A DNA stretch of 51,753 nt from Pseudohongiella sp. (GCA_030651695.1 JAUSCD010000032.1:1-51753); one strand, 5' to 3'. Shown: positions 9,247-18,487, counted from the first letter of the stretch. Notes: generated by a model from the letters alone, not told the origin. Made by a program: numbers and translations.

Positions 9247-9596
9247 TGTTTGGCCTGAATGCCTTTGCCCAGAAGATAACTCAGCACCAGCGGCCGGTGG
9301 TCTCCCTGAATTTCTATAACACCATTTTTTACTGCGCCGCCGCTGCCACAACGGGCTTTTAAAGTCTTGGCCAGCGCTTCAACTTCAGCCAGTGTCAGTG
9401 CCAGTCCTTCCACCTGCGTTACTGCCTTGCCATTTCTGCCTTTGGTGTCCAGTCGCACTCTTACTTTGCCGTCGCCGACAGGTTTTCCGGCTGACAGTGC
9501 TGCGCAACTACATTGCTCAAGTGCCTCTGTGCACACAGGGCAGAGTCTGCCCTTGTCGGTACTGTAAACACGTGTGGAGTTTTTATTCATGGCCAT
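9234..9596 (-). CDS. yciH: SUI1-family translation initiation factor-like protein
   Basis: This 120-residue protein belongs to the SUI1/eIF1 fold family found in bacteria as YciH. The N-terminal CPVCTEALEQCSC is a small zinc-ribbon-like cysteine cluster. The core VRVRLDTKGRNGKAVTQVEGL and the later GSGGAVKNGVIEIQGDH loop are the SUI1 signature. In E. coli YciH has been reported to discriminate aberrant initiation complexes; its role here is inferred from the family. It is convergent with purF. No strong ribosome binding site is visible. Confidence 0.92.
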   Translation of the reverse strand: MAMNKNSTRVYSTDKGRLCPVCTEALEQCSCAALSAGKPVGDGKVRVRLDTKGRNGKAVTQVEGLALTLAEVEALAKTLKARCGSGGAVKNGVIEIQGDHRPLVLSYLLGKGIQAKQAGG

Positions 9597-9658
9597 GGCG
9601 GCGCACTCGATTAATCAGGCGTTGTCGGGTTGTGAAACCCGACATCAGTTAAACGCGG

Positions 9659-11431
9659 TCATTGTTTATAAAGCGGTGGCAACTCATAACGTCGGGCTTT
9701 ATGAGCTGTTTTGTCTTGTTGCACGCGCACGCCGCGTTCAGCTTTCAACAGCGTAAGCAGCTTGCTGCGCTGTGATTTATCAAACGCTGCGCTGGCATCA
9801 TGCCCATACAGGGATGCCTGCAGAGTCTGACACAGACTGCGCAGTTCGGGCTGTTGCAGGCGTTCTGCCAGATCATCCAGGTTGTATAAACCCGGGTCGG
9901 CAAAGTACTGGCGGCCCCAGGCAATCAGCTGAGTCCTGATCTGTTGCGGCGAGGCTTTATAGATACCACTTTCAATTTCAGCGAAGGCATGCTTTTCCTG
10001 TCCTTCAGCCACTTCTTTTTCAAAAGCGGCAGTGCGCACAATTGGCGGTACCGCGCTGGCTAATAACAGATTCTGGCGTCGGCGCCACAGCCACCACATG
10101 GCACCCAGGATAACAACGATCAGCAGCGCCATCAGATTCAGAATCCACGCGGGCGTGCGCGCTGCGCTAAGCAGGTCATCTCCTGACGGGTTGCGTATCA
10201 ACGTGCCGGATGCATTCGGGTCCACGGCTGTGCCGTCGGCCGCCACTGCATCGCCCGGGAAAATGCCGCCTGTCGGCGTCACCTGAATGTAGGAAGCCGG
10301 AATTACAGCGTTGCGCTGTTGGTCGGCATTGACATCCCACCACGGCAGATTCACTTCGGGGATTACTACATCGCCGGATTCCGTGGCGACGAGCGTATAC
10401 TTTTCGATGCGGGTACCAACGATATTGCCGTCAACCACCATACGCTCGATGACAGGTTGTTCCGGATACACGTTCATGCGCTCGATGTCCGGACGACCCA
10501 ACGGCGGCAGCGCCGCTCCATCCAGCCCATTGGCCACTACGGTAATGGTGCGCTCAACAGTATCTCCGGGATTCAGGCGCGTAAGGTCTCTGTCCCAGGT
10601 TTCTCTGATCTGAATATCTGCCGCAGGCAACCAGGTTCGGTCAGACGAGTATGCCGGCGGACGTTCACGCACCTCAACACGGTAGCCTTCAGCAAAAGCA
10701 GTGACAGGGCGCATATTGGGATTACGGAACACGAAGTTGCTGGAGCCATCTGTCAGCTCGCCGCGGAAAACGATATCCGGAATCACCAGCTCGCCACTGC
10801 GCTGCGGGAATATTACATAATTTTTCTCATATACACCGTAGCGCACGCCGTCTACCAGTTGCTCATACTGGTGTGGCGCACCCAGCATCTGTACAACAGC
10901 ATTGGCAGGCTCTACTTCTGTGAAGTTCGGATTTCGGATGCCTGCAATGGTGTAGTGCAGGCGAATGGTGAAGAGCAACTGCTCCTGCACATAAACAGAA
11001 TCTTTGCTGAGGATGGCTTCAAGGTACACATCGCTGCCGGCAGCCAGCCCGGTTGCTTCAGGTTCTGCGACGGTAATGGTGAATGACTGAGTGACCTCGT
11101 TTCCAACGGTCAGCGGTGGTATCTGCTGTTCGCCCAGTTCGCGAGGAAAAAGCACCAGCATGTAATCGGTCCACGATTCGATCCTGTTGTTGACCGAGCG
11201 CAGATGACTTGCTGAGCGGGTTGTAACGATTTCAAAACGACTGCGCAGAGGTTCGAGATCTATCTGCACGCCACCTTGTTGACCGTACACACGAATTTGC
11301 AGTGTGACAGTCTCTCCGCGTGAGATTTCTGTGCGGTCCAGACGTGTCTCAATCGACGCCTGTTGAGCCAGCGCCAGCACACTGAGCTGGCTAAGAAAAC
11401 AGAATACGGCTGCAGTGATAAGTTGTCTCAT
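9659..11431 (-). CDS. batD: BatD family oxygen-tolerance protein
   Basis: This 590-residue envelope protein starts with a signal peptide (MRQLITAAVFCFLSQLSVLALA) followed by Ig-like beta domains with the LDRTEISRGETVTLQIRVYG opening of the BatD family. A single membrane segment near residues 430-450 (ILNLMALLIVVILGAMWWLW) is followed by a cytoplasmic tail. Bat proteins were described in Bacteroides as aerotolerance factors; the mechanism is not settled. I chose ATG 11431, with GGGGA just upstream, over a further upstream start because it gives a proper signal peptide. It is the last gene of the minus-strand operon, 10 bp after the vWA-TPR gene. Confidence 0.88.
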   Translation of the reverse strand: MRQLITAAVFCFLSQLSVLALAQQASIETRLDRTEISRGETVTLQIRVYGQQGGVQIDLEPLRSRFEIVTTRSASHLRSVNNRIESWTDYMLVLFPRELGEQQIPPLTVGNEVTQSFTITVAEPEATGLAAGSDVYLEAILSKDSVYVQEQLLFTIRLHYTIAGIRNPNFTEVEPANAVVQMLGAPHQYEQLVDGVRYGVYEKNYVIFPQRSGELVIPDIVFRGELTDGSSNFVFRNPNMRPVTAFAEGYRVEVRERPPAYSSDRTWLPAADIQIRETWDRDLTRLNPGDTVERTITVVANGLDGAALPPLGRPDIERMNVYPEQPVIERMVVDGNIVGTRIEKYTLVATESGDVVIPEVNLPWWDVNADQQRNAVIPASYIQVTPTGGIFPGDAVAADGTAVDPNASGTLIRNPSGDDLLSAARTPAWILNLMALLIVVILGAMWWLWRRRQNLLLASAVPPIVRTAAFEKEVAEGQEKHAFAEIESGIYKASPQQIRTQLIAWGRQYFADPGLYNLDDLAERLQQPELRSLCQTLQASLYGHDASAAFDKSQRSKLLTLLKAERGVRVQQDKTAHKARRYELPPLYKQ

Positions 11432-11441
11432 ATTTCCCCGG

Positions 11442-13334
11442 TTACCGTGGTGCCTGACTTGCTGCGCGCCGCTCAATCATGCGACGGCGAGACTCAAACT
11501 GGAATTTGCGCTGCAACAGTTCACCTGGATTGTCTTCAATACGACGCAGAAACTGCTCAAGCGATTCCTGATCTTCTTCAATTTCAGTATTGGCCCGTTG
11601 CTGGCTGTTGGCGTTGTCAGCTTCAGATTCCTGCTGCTGCTCAGTGGGTGGCTGCTCGTCGGACTGTTGTTGTGGCTCCTGCTGCTCCTGTTGCTCCTGG
11701 TCGGCTGCCTGTTCCTGCTGCTCACCTTCGTTTTCATCCTGCTGTTGCTGTTCTTGCTCTTCCTGCTGGTCCTGCTGTTCCTGTTGTTGCTCTTCCTGCT
11801 CCTGCTGTTGCTGTTCTTGCAGCAGACGCTCAACAATTTCTTTGTTTTTTATTGCGTCAGCATGGTCTGGCTGAATATCCAGAACTGACTGATATGCCGC
11901 AATAGATTCCGCAAACCGTTCGGAGAACGCCAGCGCATTGCCCAGATTAAATTTGGAGTCCAGATCTTCGCCGGCAGCGAATTCACGCACGGCGGCGTCA
12001 TAGTTGCCGGCGCGATAGCTGGCTGTGCCGCGCCAGGCATTGTTATCAAACAGCACCGCCGCCGTGGCAGGATCGTTCTCTTCCATCGCACGCAGACCGC
12101 GTTGATCACGGTTCATCCACAGGCTGCGAATATCAAAACCATCCTGTGGTTTTGGTTGCGCCGGCTGCCGCGGCTGCGATCCGACTGCCTGCTGATTCAT
12201 CAGCATTTCGTCAGACATGCCGTCATCCTGCAGTGGAATCGGGGTGTTGGTTTGTTGCGCCATCACCGGTTGAGGCGCTGTATTGAGCATGAACAGAGTC
12301 GCCGTCAAGGCGATCTGTAGTATCCAGCCGCGACGGAAACACAGCGCACACAGAGGCAATAATAACAACAACAGCCACGGACCTGCGTCATACCAGAGTT
12401 CTACTTCCTCATCCGCCTCCAGGTAACTGCCACCCTCGGCCATCAGACTTTCAGCCAGAATATACTCCAGATCGCTGTTGTTGATGCTGATGTCCTGATA
12501 ACGCCCATTGAGCTGCCCGCTGAGTGTCAGCAGATTGTTACGATCCATGGCGCTGATCACCAGCAGACCGTTGGTGTCGCGCAGAAACTCACCATTGGCA
12601 GCGGGAATTGGTGCGCCTTGTGAGCTGCCGACGCCGATGATGTGTAGCGGGTAAGGTACGCCGGCCAGCGCATCGCGTAGCGCGTTGTTCTGATCGGAGG
12701 TAACACCCGCGGTAATCAACAAAATTCGCCCGTTTACAGCAGCAGCCTCGTCCATCAGTTGCCGTGCCATCTGTACAGCATGAACAGGATTATTGCCTAT
12801 GACTGGCATGATGTTAGGGTTCAGTGCCGGCACCATGGCCCGGATACTCACTGAATCGTCGGTCAGCGGGGTGACCATGTGCGCTTCGCCAGCATACACA
12901 ACCAATGCGGTCTGGCCTTCACGACGCAGATCCAGGATATCCATGATTTTTCGACGGGCAACGGTGATGCGATTGGGATCAAAGTCGTTGGCAAACATAC
13001 CCAGAGACAGATCCAGCACAATAACCAGTGCGTCCTGACGCTGTTGCACGGGTTGTGTCTGTTTTGACCATGTTGGACCAGCCAATGCCACCACAGCAAG
13101 AGTCCACACCGCCATCAGCAGATACAGCGGGAGCCGTTGGGAGGTGTTTTTGCCGGCGCTCAGCAGATAAGGCAGCAGACTTTGATCAATCACCTTGTGC
13201 CAGGCTGAACCTTGCGCATCAAGATGCCAGAGCCGCCGAAAAAAGAACAGTGCGGGCAGCAGAGCCAGCAACCAGAGCGGGCGCAGAAAATGAAAATCGC
13301 TGACGGCCTGGGCCAGGTTCAGGGAGTCATTCAT
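11442..13334 (-). CDS. BatB/BatC-type vWA and TPR membrane protein
   Basis: This 630-residue protein fuses a BatB-like vWA domain with a BatC-like TPR tail. Membrane segments lie near residues 20-32, 70-85 and 314-345. The vWA domain spans about 100-290, then TPR-like repeats near 430-505 (FNLGNALAFSERFAESIAAYQ). A Gln/Glu tract of about 65 residues follows (encoded by roughly 11625-11825). The metal site looks degenerate: the DxSxS motif reads DLSLG at 108-112, and the usual TDG reads TAG at 208-210. The start overlaps the preceding gene stop by 4 nt (ATGA). It probably works with the neighbouring vWA protein and BatD in one membrane complex. Confidence 0.85.
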   Translation of the reverse strand: MNDSLNLAQAVSDFHFLRPLWLLALLPALFFFRRLWHLDAQGSAWHKVIDQSLLPYLLSAGKNTSQRLPLYLLMAVWTLAVVALAGPTWSKQTQPVQQRQDALVIVLDLSLGMFANDFDPNRITVARRKIMDILDLRREGQTALVVYAGEAHMVTPLTDDSVSIRAMVPALNPNIMPVIGNNPVHAVQMARQLMDEAAAVNGRILLITAGVTSDQNNALRDALAGVPYPLHIIGVGSSQGAPIPAANGEFLRDTNGLLVISAMDRNNLLTLSGQLNGRYQDISINNSDLEYILAESLMAEGGSYLEADEEVELWYDAGPWLLLLLLPLCALCFRRGWILQIALTATLFMLNTAPQPVMAQQTNTPIPLQDDGMSDEMLMNQQAVGSQPRQPAQPKPQDGFDIRSLWMNRDQRGLRAMEENDPATAAVLFDNNAWRGTASYRAGNYDAAVREFAAGEDLDSKFNLGNALAFSERFAESIAAYQSVLDIQPDHADAIKNKEIVERLLQEQQQQEQEEQQQEQQDQQEEQEQQQQDENEGEQQEQAADQEQQEQQEPQQQSDEQPPTEQQQESEADNANSQQRANTEIEEDQESLEQFLRRIEDNPGELLQRKFQFESRRRMIERRAASQAPR

Positions 13335-14371
13335 ACAGTCTCCCCCGGGGCCTGGTTGGTTTGTTTGCTGGTGCGACCTGCGCGGGCCGCTGCGGGCAGT
13401 GCCAGCAGCGCCAACAGAAAGCTCAGCAACAGTGCAGCGCCAAGAGGCCAGTGGAAAAGCAGCGTTATAGGGCGGTAGGTCTGCTCGTCCTGTTCGATCG
13501 GCTCCATCCGGTCGAGTTCGTCGTAGATCGCGACCATATCTTCCAGCGTTCTCGCACGGAAATAACGGCCGCCGGTCATTTCGGCAATCTGAGTCATGGT
13601 GGCGTCGTCGATTTCAGAGACCAGCGCGCCAGGACGATTGCCGAACATGGAGCGCTGCGCAAACTGATCTGACGCTATTCCCACTACATGCATTTTGATG
13701 CCTTCGGTGCGCGCCAGCTGCGCGGCCTGCACCGGGGTCAGTTCACCGGCGTTGTTGATGCCATCCGTCAGCAGAATCATGATGCGGCGGTTTTCAGGCT
13801 GAGTACGCAGGTGTTTGACACTGATACCGATGGCATCACCAATGGCGGTAGCGGATTCGTCGATCATACCGATTTCCAGCTCTTCAACCAGCCGTTTTAC
13901 AGTGTTCAGGTCATAGGTCATCGGTGTCAGCACATAGGCGTGCGCTGCAAACAGGGATAGCCCGAGCCGATCGCCCTGACGTTTTTCAACAAAGTCACTG
14001 ATTACCGCTTTCATGACCTGAAAGCGCGACAGCTGGGTGTTGTTGAGGAACATATCACGTGCTTCCATACTGCCCGACAGGTCGAGTGTCAGCATCATGT
14101 CACGGCCTGTCGTCGGAATCTGTACCGGGTCGCCCACCCATTGGGGCCGGCTGCCTGCAACAACAACCAGCAGCCAGATCAGCGTGCAGCCGATCAGCAT
14201 CAGCAGACTTTTATTGTAGTGACGTGATGAGTCAGTGTGCAGTTGCAGCAACTGACGGTAAAACGGAATGCGCAAAGCGGCATCCTGACGTGGTGCGCGC
14301 GGCATCAGCCAGTAAATCAGCATGGGCAGTGGAAGGGCCAGAAAAACCAACGGCCAGGAGAATTCAAGCAT
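13331..14371 (-). CDS. BatA-type vWA membrane protein
   Basis: This 346-residue protein has N-terminal hydrophobic segments (FSWPLVFLALPLPMLIYWLM and a second near 55-72), a vWA domain with an intact metal site (DLSGS at 97-101 and ILLTDG later), and a C-terminal membrane anchor near 315-335. The start is ATG 14371, which overlaps the preceding stop by 8 nt; a longer frame upstream lies inside the DUF4381 gene. In the MoxR/Bat operons, this protein is thought to be the metal-binding partner of the BatB homologue. Here it retains the residues that the following gene has lost. Confidence 0.88.
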   Translation of the reverse strand: MLEFSWPLVFLALPLPMLIYWLMPRAPRQDAALRIPFYRQLLQLHTDSSRHYNKSLLMLIGCTLIWLLVVVAGSRPQWVGDPVQIPTTGRDMMLTLDLSGSMEARDMFLNNTQLSRFQVMKAVISDFVEKRQGDRLGLSLFAAHAYVLTPMTYDLNTVKRLVEELEIGMIDESATAIGDAIGISVKHLRTQPENRRIMILLTDGINNAGELTPVQAAQLARTEGIKMHVVGIASDQFAQRSMFGNRPGALVSEIDDATMTQIAEMTGGRYFRARTLEDMVAIYDELDRMEPIEQDEQTYRPITLLFHWPLGAALLLSFLLALLALPAAARAGRTSKQTNQAPGETV

Positions 14372-14915
14372 GATGTTCAGCCGCCGTGCTTGTATTGTTT
14401 TTATCTGAGTAAGTGTCTGATTCGATTCTAGCCATATACAGGTTTTTAATCCATTCGCGCGCAAAGCGCTCCAGCGCATCGGCGTTCACATCGCAGCGTG
14501 GTGCAAAGCGGCCCTGAGACAGCACCCCGGACAGTTCCGGAGTCAACAGCCCGGCTCTGTCGTGGGTACGCAGGAAGTTGACCCAAGCCTGACCACTGAG
14601 GCCGGCGGCGCTGTTCAATTGCAATATGGCCACCCGTCGCAACACTGCATTAACCTCGTTTACATAAATGAGGCGTTGACTCATGTCATTTTCGCCGGTA
14701 CTCGCCAAAGCCCGACGCGCCTTGCTCAATTCGCTGATTGCACCACCCAGACGTCGCTGCAGGACCAGGCGTTGCTGAGTGCGCCAGGCACCGTATATTG
14801 CCAGAGCAATCAACACAGCACCCAAGACCCACCAGCCGGGCGCCAGAGGCCACCAGCTGACTTCACCGGGTATGCGGATATCTGCCAATTCACTTAAAGC
14901 GTCTGAGAAGTCCAT
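14364..14915 (-). CDS. DUF4381 domain membrane protein
   Basis: This 183-residue protein has a short N-terminal region beginning SDALSELADIRIPGEVSWWP, one membrane segment near residues 27-43 (GWWVLGAVLIALAIYGAW) and a soluble helical domain. The LADIRxP...SWWPLAPGWW motif is typical of DUF4381, which is found almost only in MoxR/DUF58/vWA operons. No enzymatic function is known. It overlaps the DUF58 gene by 22 nt and the BatA-like gene by 8 nt, so translation is tightly coupled. Confidence 0.85.
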   Translation of the reverse strand: MDFSDALSELADIRIPGEVSWWPLAPGWWVLGAVLIALAIYGAWRTQQRLVLQRRLGGAISELSKARRALASTGENDMSQRLIYVNEVNAVLRRVAILQLNSAAGLSGQAWVNFLRTHDRAGLLTPELSGVLSQGRFAPRCDVNADALERFAREWIKNLYMARIESDTYSDKNNTSTAAEHHA

Positions 14916-15868
14916 TGATGTATCCGTTCTACGACTGGTTGGTCGGTTCTGAGTGTCAGCAGTGGAATCTTCAGGCGAGTCAGTTCGGCTTGCAGGTTAT
15001 CAACACGCTGCTGATAAAGATTGCTGTAATTTTCCCGCGCTTTTTTGCTGAAGGTGTTCAGGGTGCCTTTTTCGCGACCATCGGTAATATTGTAGTAACC
15101 GGGCACGGGCAGGTTCTCTTCCAGCTCGTCGTGTACAAAACAGCACACCACATTGTTATGCAGCGACATCTGATACAGGTACTGGAAGCCTGATTCATTG
15201 ATAGTGCTGAAATCGCTGATGATATAAAGCGTGCTGCCTGGTTTGGTGATACGGCGGATACGCCCCAGGGCGGTAGCCAGACTGCCGGCTTCCGGATTCT
15301 GTGTTGCAGGCGGACGTGTCACTCTGGCCGCCAGATCAGCATTGGCCAGTTGTATCTGATTGAGCAGATGCAGGGCGGAGCGGCGGCTGCGCTTGGGTCT
15401 GACCAGGCTATAGTTGTCGTCGGCATAGACCAGCCCGCCGACACGGTCGCCATTATCGATAGCCAGCCAACAGAATATCGCTGCAGCCTGCGCGGCGATC
15501 ACAGATTTAAACGCCGTGTGGCTGCCAAAGAACATGGAGCTGGATTGGTCAACAGCAATGATTACCGGCCGTTCGCGCTCTTCACGGAACACTTTGGTAA
15601 AGGGTTTGCCGATTCTCGCTGTGACACGCCAGTCGATGGTCCGGATATCGTCACCAGCCTGGTAGGGCCGGAATTCTTCAAAGTCTATGCCGCGTCCACG
15701 AATCTTGGACAGGTGCAGCCCCGAGATACCGGCGACGGAGCGTTTATGTGACACATACTCCAGCGTCCGCGCTGCGTAACGTTGCAGCAGCAGATCCTGC
15801 AGGCCAATAACTGCCCCTTTGGCCTGATAAAGCGCCTGGTGAGGCAGAATGCGTGGCGACTTGCTCAT
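14894..15868 (-). CDS. DUF58 domain protein
   Basis: This 324-residue protein carries DUF58, a vWA-like fold. The signature GRGIDFEEFRPYQAGDDIRTIDWRVTAR is present near residues 59-86, followed by a vWA-like strand VIIAVDQSSSMFFGS with DxSSS. Proteins of this type are encoded next to MoxR ATPases and are thought to be their clients or adaptors. GGAGA precedes the start at 15868. There is an 84-bp gap after moxR and a 22-nt overlap with the next gene. Confidence 0.9.
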   Translation of the reverse strand: MSKSPRILPHQALYQAKGAVIGLQDLLLQRYAARTLEYVSHKRSVAGISGLHLSKIRGRGIDFEEFRPYQAGDDIRTIDWRVTARIGKPFTKVFREERERPVIIAVDQSSSMFFGSHTAFKSVIAAQAAAIFCWLAIDNGDRVGGLVYADDNYSLVRPKRSRRSALHLLNQIQLANADLAARVTRPPATQNPEAGSLATALGRIRRITKPGSTLYIISDFSTINESGFQYLYQMSLHNNVVCCFVHDELEENLPVPGYYNITDGREKGTLNTFSKKARENYSNLYQQRVDNLQAELTRLKIPLLTLRTDQPVVERIHQWTSQTL

Positions 15869-15952
15869 GATGTCTCCGGGGCGGTGCGGGCCGGGCAGTT
15901 TTCAGCGACCAGTGAGTACCAATTGGCGTGTATCAACATGCTGTGGCGGGAC

Positions 15953-16912
15953 TCAGGCTGACGGGACACGCTCCAGAATGGTCGCAAGTACCTTGTCCGG
16001 GGTGATTCCGCTGGCTTCAGCTTCGAAACTGAGCAGTACACGATGGCGCAGAACGTCAAACAGGACAGCCTGCACATCGTCAGGACTGACAAAGTCTTTG
16101 CCTTTAATCCAGGCGTGGGCGCGTGAGCAACGGTCAAGCGCAATGGTGCCACGGGGACTGGCGCCGAAGTCTATCCAGCCGGCCAGATCGGTACCATAAA
16201 CTTCAGGGTTCCGTGTCGCCATGATGAGCTGGATGATGTATTCCTCTACTGCCGGGGCCATGTGCATGGCCAGAATTTCCTGACGGGCAGCAAACAGGTC
16301 GGTCTGACTCACGATCTCCGGAATCGTTGGTGCAATATTTTTGGCTTCATCGCGTACCAGCTGCAGAATGCTGCGCTCAGCCTCAGCCGTCGGGTAAGTG
16401 ATAGACACGTGCATCAGGAAGCGGTCGAGCTGTGCTTCCGGCAGCGGGTAAGTACCTTCCTGCTCAATCGGGTTCTGTGTGGCCATAACAAGGAACAGAG
16501 GCGGCAGCTTGAAGGACTCGCGGCCTACCGATACCTGATGCTCGGCCATGGCTTCCAGCAGCGCAGACTGCACTTTGGCTGGCGCCCGGTTGATTTCGTC
16601 GGCCAGTACCAGGTTGTGGAAAATCGGACCGGGCTGAAAGCGGAAAGAGCCGTCTTCCGGACGGTAGATTTCAGTACCGGTGATATCGCTGGGCAGCAGG
16701 TCAGGAGTGAACTGAATACGGTGGAAGTCACCTTCAATAGCGCGGGACAGATCTTTGATGGCCTTGGTCTTGGCAAGCCCCGGTGCACCTTCAACCAACA
16801 GATGGCCATCGGCCAGCAGGGCTATCAGCAGACGATCAACCAGTTTTTCCTGGCCGATGATTTGCTGTGTAAGCCAGGTTTTCAGTACGGTTATTGTATT
16901 GTGATGACTCAT
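15953..16912 (-). CDS. MoxR family AAA ATPase
   Basis: This 319-residue AAA+ ATPase has the MoxR-type Walker A (GAPGLAKTK), Walker B (LVLADEINRAPAKVQSALLEAM), sensor 1 (MATQNP) and the lid domain with RGTIALDRCSRAHA. MoxR ATPases act as chaperones that assemble or activate vWA-domain proteins, often for cofactor insertion or stress tolerance. It is the first gene of the six-gene minus-strand operon, with CAGGGA before the start. It is divergent from pyrD with 195 bp between them. Confidence 0.93.
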   Translation of the reverse strand: MSHHNTITVLKTWLTQQIIGQEKLVDRLLIALLADGHLLVEGAPGLAKTKAIKDLSRAIEGDFHRIQFTPDLLPSDITGTEIYRPEDGSFRFQPGPIFHNLVLADEINRAPAKVQSALLEAMAEHQVSVGRESFKLPPLFLVMATQNPIEQEGTYPLPEAQLDRFLMHVSITYPTAEAERSILQLVRDEAKNIAPTIPEIVSQTDLFAARQEILAMHMAPAVEEYIIQLIMATRNPEVYGTDLAGWIDFGASPRGTIALDRCSRAHAWIKGKDFVSPDDVQAVLFDVLRHRVLLSFEAEASGITPDKVLATILERVPSA

Positions 16913-17107
16913 AAAATTCCCTGTTCTGCGAAGCGGGTTGCGGGCCGGAAGTCAGCGATTGTAACCAATTCAGAGCCGATGTCTAGCGGCCACTCCAACC
17001 AGATTGTCATAGAATGTGGCAGCTTCACCGCAACGGCTCATTTATAATGCCGGGCTTTTGACGCCGACCTGTTCAGCAGATCGAAAATTCACACTGGAGA
17101 TAAAACC

Positions 17108-18127
17108 ATGTACGGCCTGATGCGATCCCTGTTGTTCTCATTGCCCACTGAAACCTCACATGCAGTGGCCATGGGCAGCATGGATATTGCTCACGCTTTA
17201 CGTCTGGATGCGCTCATGGGTGGTGCGCGCCTGAGTCGAGGCGCTCCGGTGAGTGTCATGGGCATCGATTTCCCGAACGCTTTAGGTCTGGCGGCGGGTC
17301 TGGACAAGAATGCAGAGCACATAGACGCTCTGGCAGCTCTGGGTTTTGGTTTTATCGAAATTGGTACCGTGACACCGCGCCCGCAGCCCGGTAACCCGAA
17401 GCCCCGGCTATTCCGGCTGGTTGAGCAACAGGCCATCATCAATCGCATGGGATTTAACAATAAAGGTATTGAGCACGCGCTGGGCAGAATCCGCCAGAGC
17501 CGCTTTAAAGGTGTGCTTGGAATCAATATTGGCAAAAACTTTGATACCCCGGTGGAGAAAGCTGCTGATGATTATCTGATCGGGCTGCGTAAGGCCTGGC
17601 CGGTTGCCAGCTACGTGGTGGTGAATCTGTCCTCTCCCAATACGCCTGGACTGCGCTCTCTGCAATACGGTGAGGACCTGCGTCGCTTGCTCGATCAGTT
17701 GAAGGCTGAACAGTTGTTGTTGAAACAGGCTGATGGACGACGGGTGCCGCTGGTTATCAAAATTGCACCGGATCTGAATACTGACGAAGTGGGTCTGATA
17801 GCCGGCAGCCTGCTGGAGTTTGGTATTGATGGTGTCACCGCCACCAACACCACGCTGTCGCGCGTCGGTGTTGAAAATAATCCGTTGCATAAAGAGGCAG
17901 GCGGACTCAGTGGGGCTCCCTTGTGCGATGCGTCAACGCGTGTCATCAAAGAGTTACATCAGGCACTTGGTGGTCGTATCCCGATTATTGGCGTGGGGGG
18001 CATTGGCAGTCTTGCGGATGCGCGCGATAAATTGGAGGCCGGTGCCAGTCTGTTGCAGATTTATACCGGTTTCATCTACGGCGGGCCACCTTTGGTGCGT
18101 GAGATTGTGGAAGGTCTTGCGCAATGA
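17108..18127 (+). CDS. pyrD: Dihydroorotate dehydrogenase (quinone), class 2
   Basis: PyrD oxidises dihydroorotate to orotate in pyrimidine synthesis and passes electrons to quinone at the inner membrane. The N-terminal MYGLMRSLLFSLPTETSHAVA helix is the membrane-associated part of class 2 enzymes. FMN and substrate motifs include GLAAGLDKN, NRMGFNNKG, NLSSPNTPGLR (catalytic Ser) and GVGGIGS. At 339 residues it is full length. CTGGAG precedes ATG 17108, and a TATAAT box lies at 17043-17048. Its stop overlaps the next start by 4 nt. Confidence 0.97.
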   Translation: MYGLMRSLLFSLPTETSHAVAMGSMDIAHALRLDALMGGARLSRGAPVSVMGIDFPNALGLAAGLDKNAEHIDALAALGFGFIEIGTVTPRPQPGNPKPRLFRLVEQQAIINRMGFNNKGIEHALGRIRQSRFKGVLGINIGKNFDTPVEKAADDYLIGLRKAWPVASYVVVNLSSPNTPGLRSLQYGEDLRRLLDQLKAEQLLLKQADGRRVPLVIKIAPDLNTDEVGLIAGSLLEFGIDGVTATNTTLSRVGVENNPLHKEAGGLSGAPLCDASTRVIKELHQALGGRIPIIGVGGIGSLADARDKLEAGASLLQIYTGFIYGGPPLVREIVEGLAQ

Positions 18128-18375
18128 CCATGCTCAAACTTTACACAACAGCAGGCTGCCATCTGTGTGAAGACGCCGAGGCCATTTTGAAATACTGCCA
18201 ATCCTTTCGTGCTGATATCAGCTGGCAATCAATTGATATTGCGGATGATGAATTACTGGTGCAGCAATACGGGCTGCGTATTCCTGTTATCAGATCAGAC
18301 AAAACCGGAGCCGAACTGGGCTGGCCGTTTGATCCGGGTCAGCTGATGGAGTTTGTTGATGGGGGCAACTTTTGA
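18124..18375 (+). CDS. Glutaredoxin-like family protein
   Basis: This 83-residue thioredoxin-fold protein begins MLKLYTTAGCHLCEDAEAIL after two residues, giving a CHLC redox motif in the position of glutaredoxin CPYC. RIPVIRSDKTGAELGWPFD contains the cis-Pro loop (IPV) and the conserved Gly-Trp region. It belongs to the small glutaredoxin-like (DUF836) group, whose partners are not established. ATG overlaps the pyrD stop (ATGA), so the two genes are co-translated. Its stop codon region (TTTTGAGTACGGCAC at 18370-18384) resembles the flank of hairpin element D. Confidence 0.85.
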   Translation: MTMLKLYTTAGCHLCEDAEAILKYCQSFRADISWQSIDIADDELLVQQYGLRIPVIRSDKTGAELGWPFDPGQLMEFVDGGNF

Positions 18376-18394
18376 GTACGGCACTATCCTATTC

Positions 18395-18487
18395 GGATCG
18401 CCCTCTGACTGGCGCGCAGTTCCTCGGAACGACGCTTCGCGTCTGATTGTTCCTCGCTCACAGCCCGCCAGTCAGAGTGCTTGTGCC
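18395..18487 (-). repeat. Hairpin repeat element C (93 bp)
   Basis: The arms 18403-18414 and 18466-18477 are a perfect 12-bp stem. Inside are two small hairpins: GTTCC-TC-GGAAC at 18419-18430 and GACGC-TTC-GCGTC at 18431-18443. They are followed by an unpaired TGATTGTTCCTCGCTCACA. Element D at 18535-18627 is the same length and inverted. The bounding sequences GGATCGCCCTC and GCTTGTGCC are shared with D, but the main stem sequence differs. It lies between convergent genes, so it may also end transcription, although there is no T-tract. Confidence 0.85.

Noticed and set aside
11415-11888. Long plus-strand frames opposite the BatB/BatC-like gene
   Set aside because: They are leucine- or serine/cysteine-rich shadows of the triplet-rich Gln/Glu tract and have no family motif.
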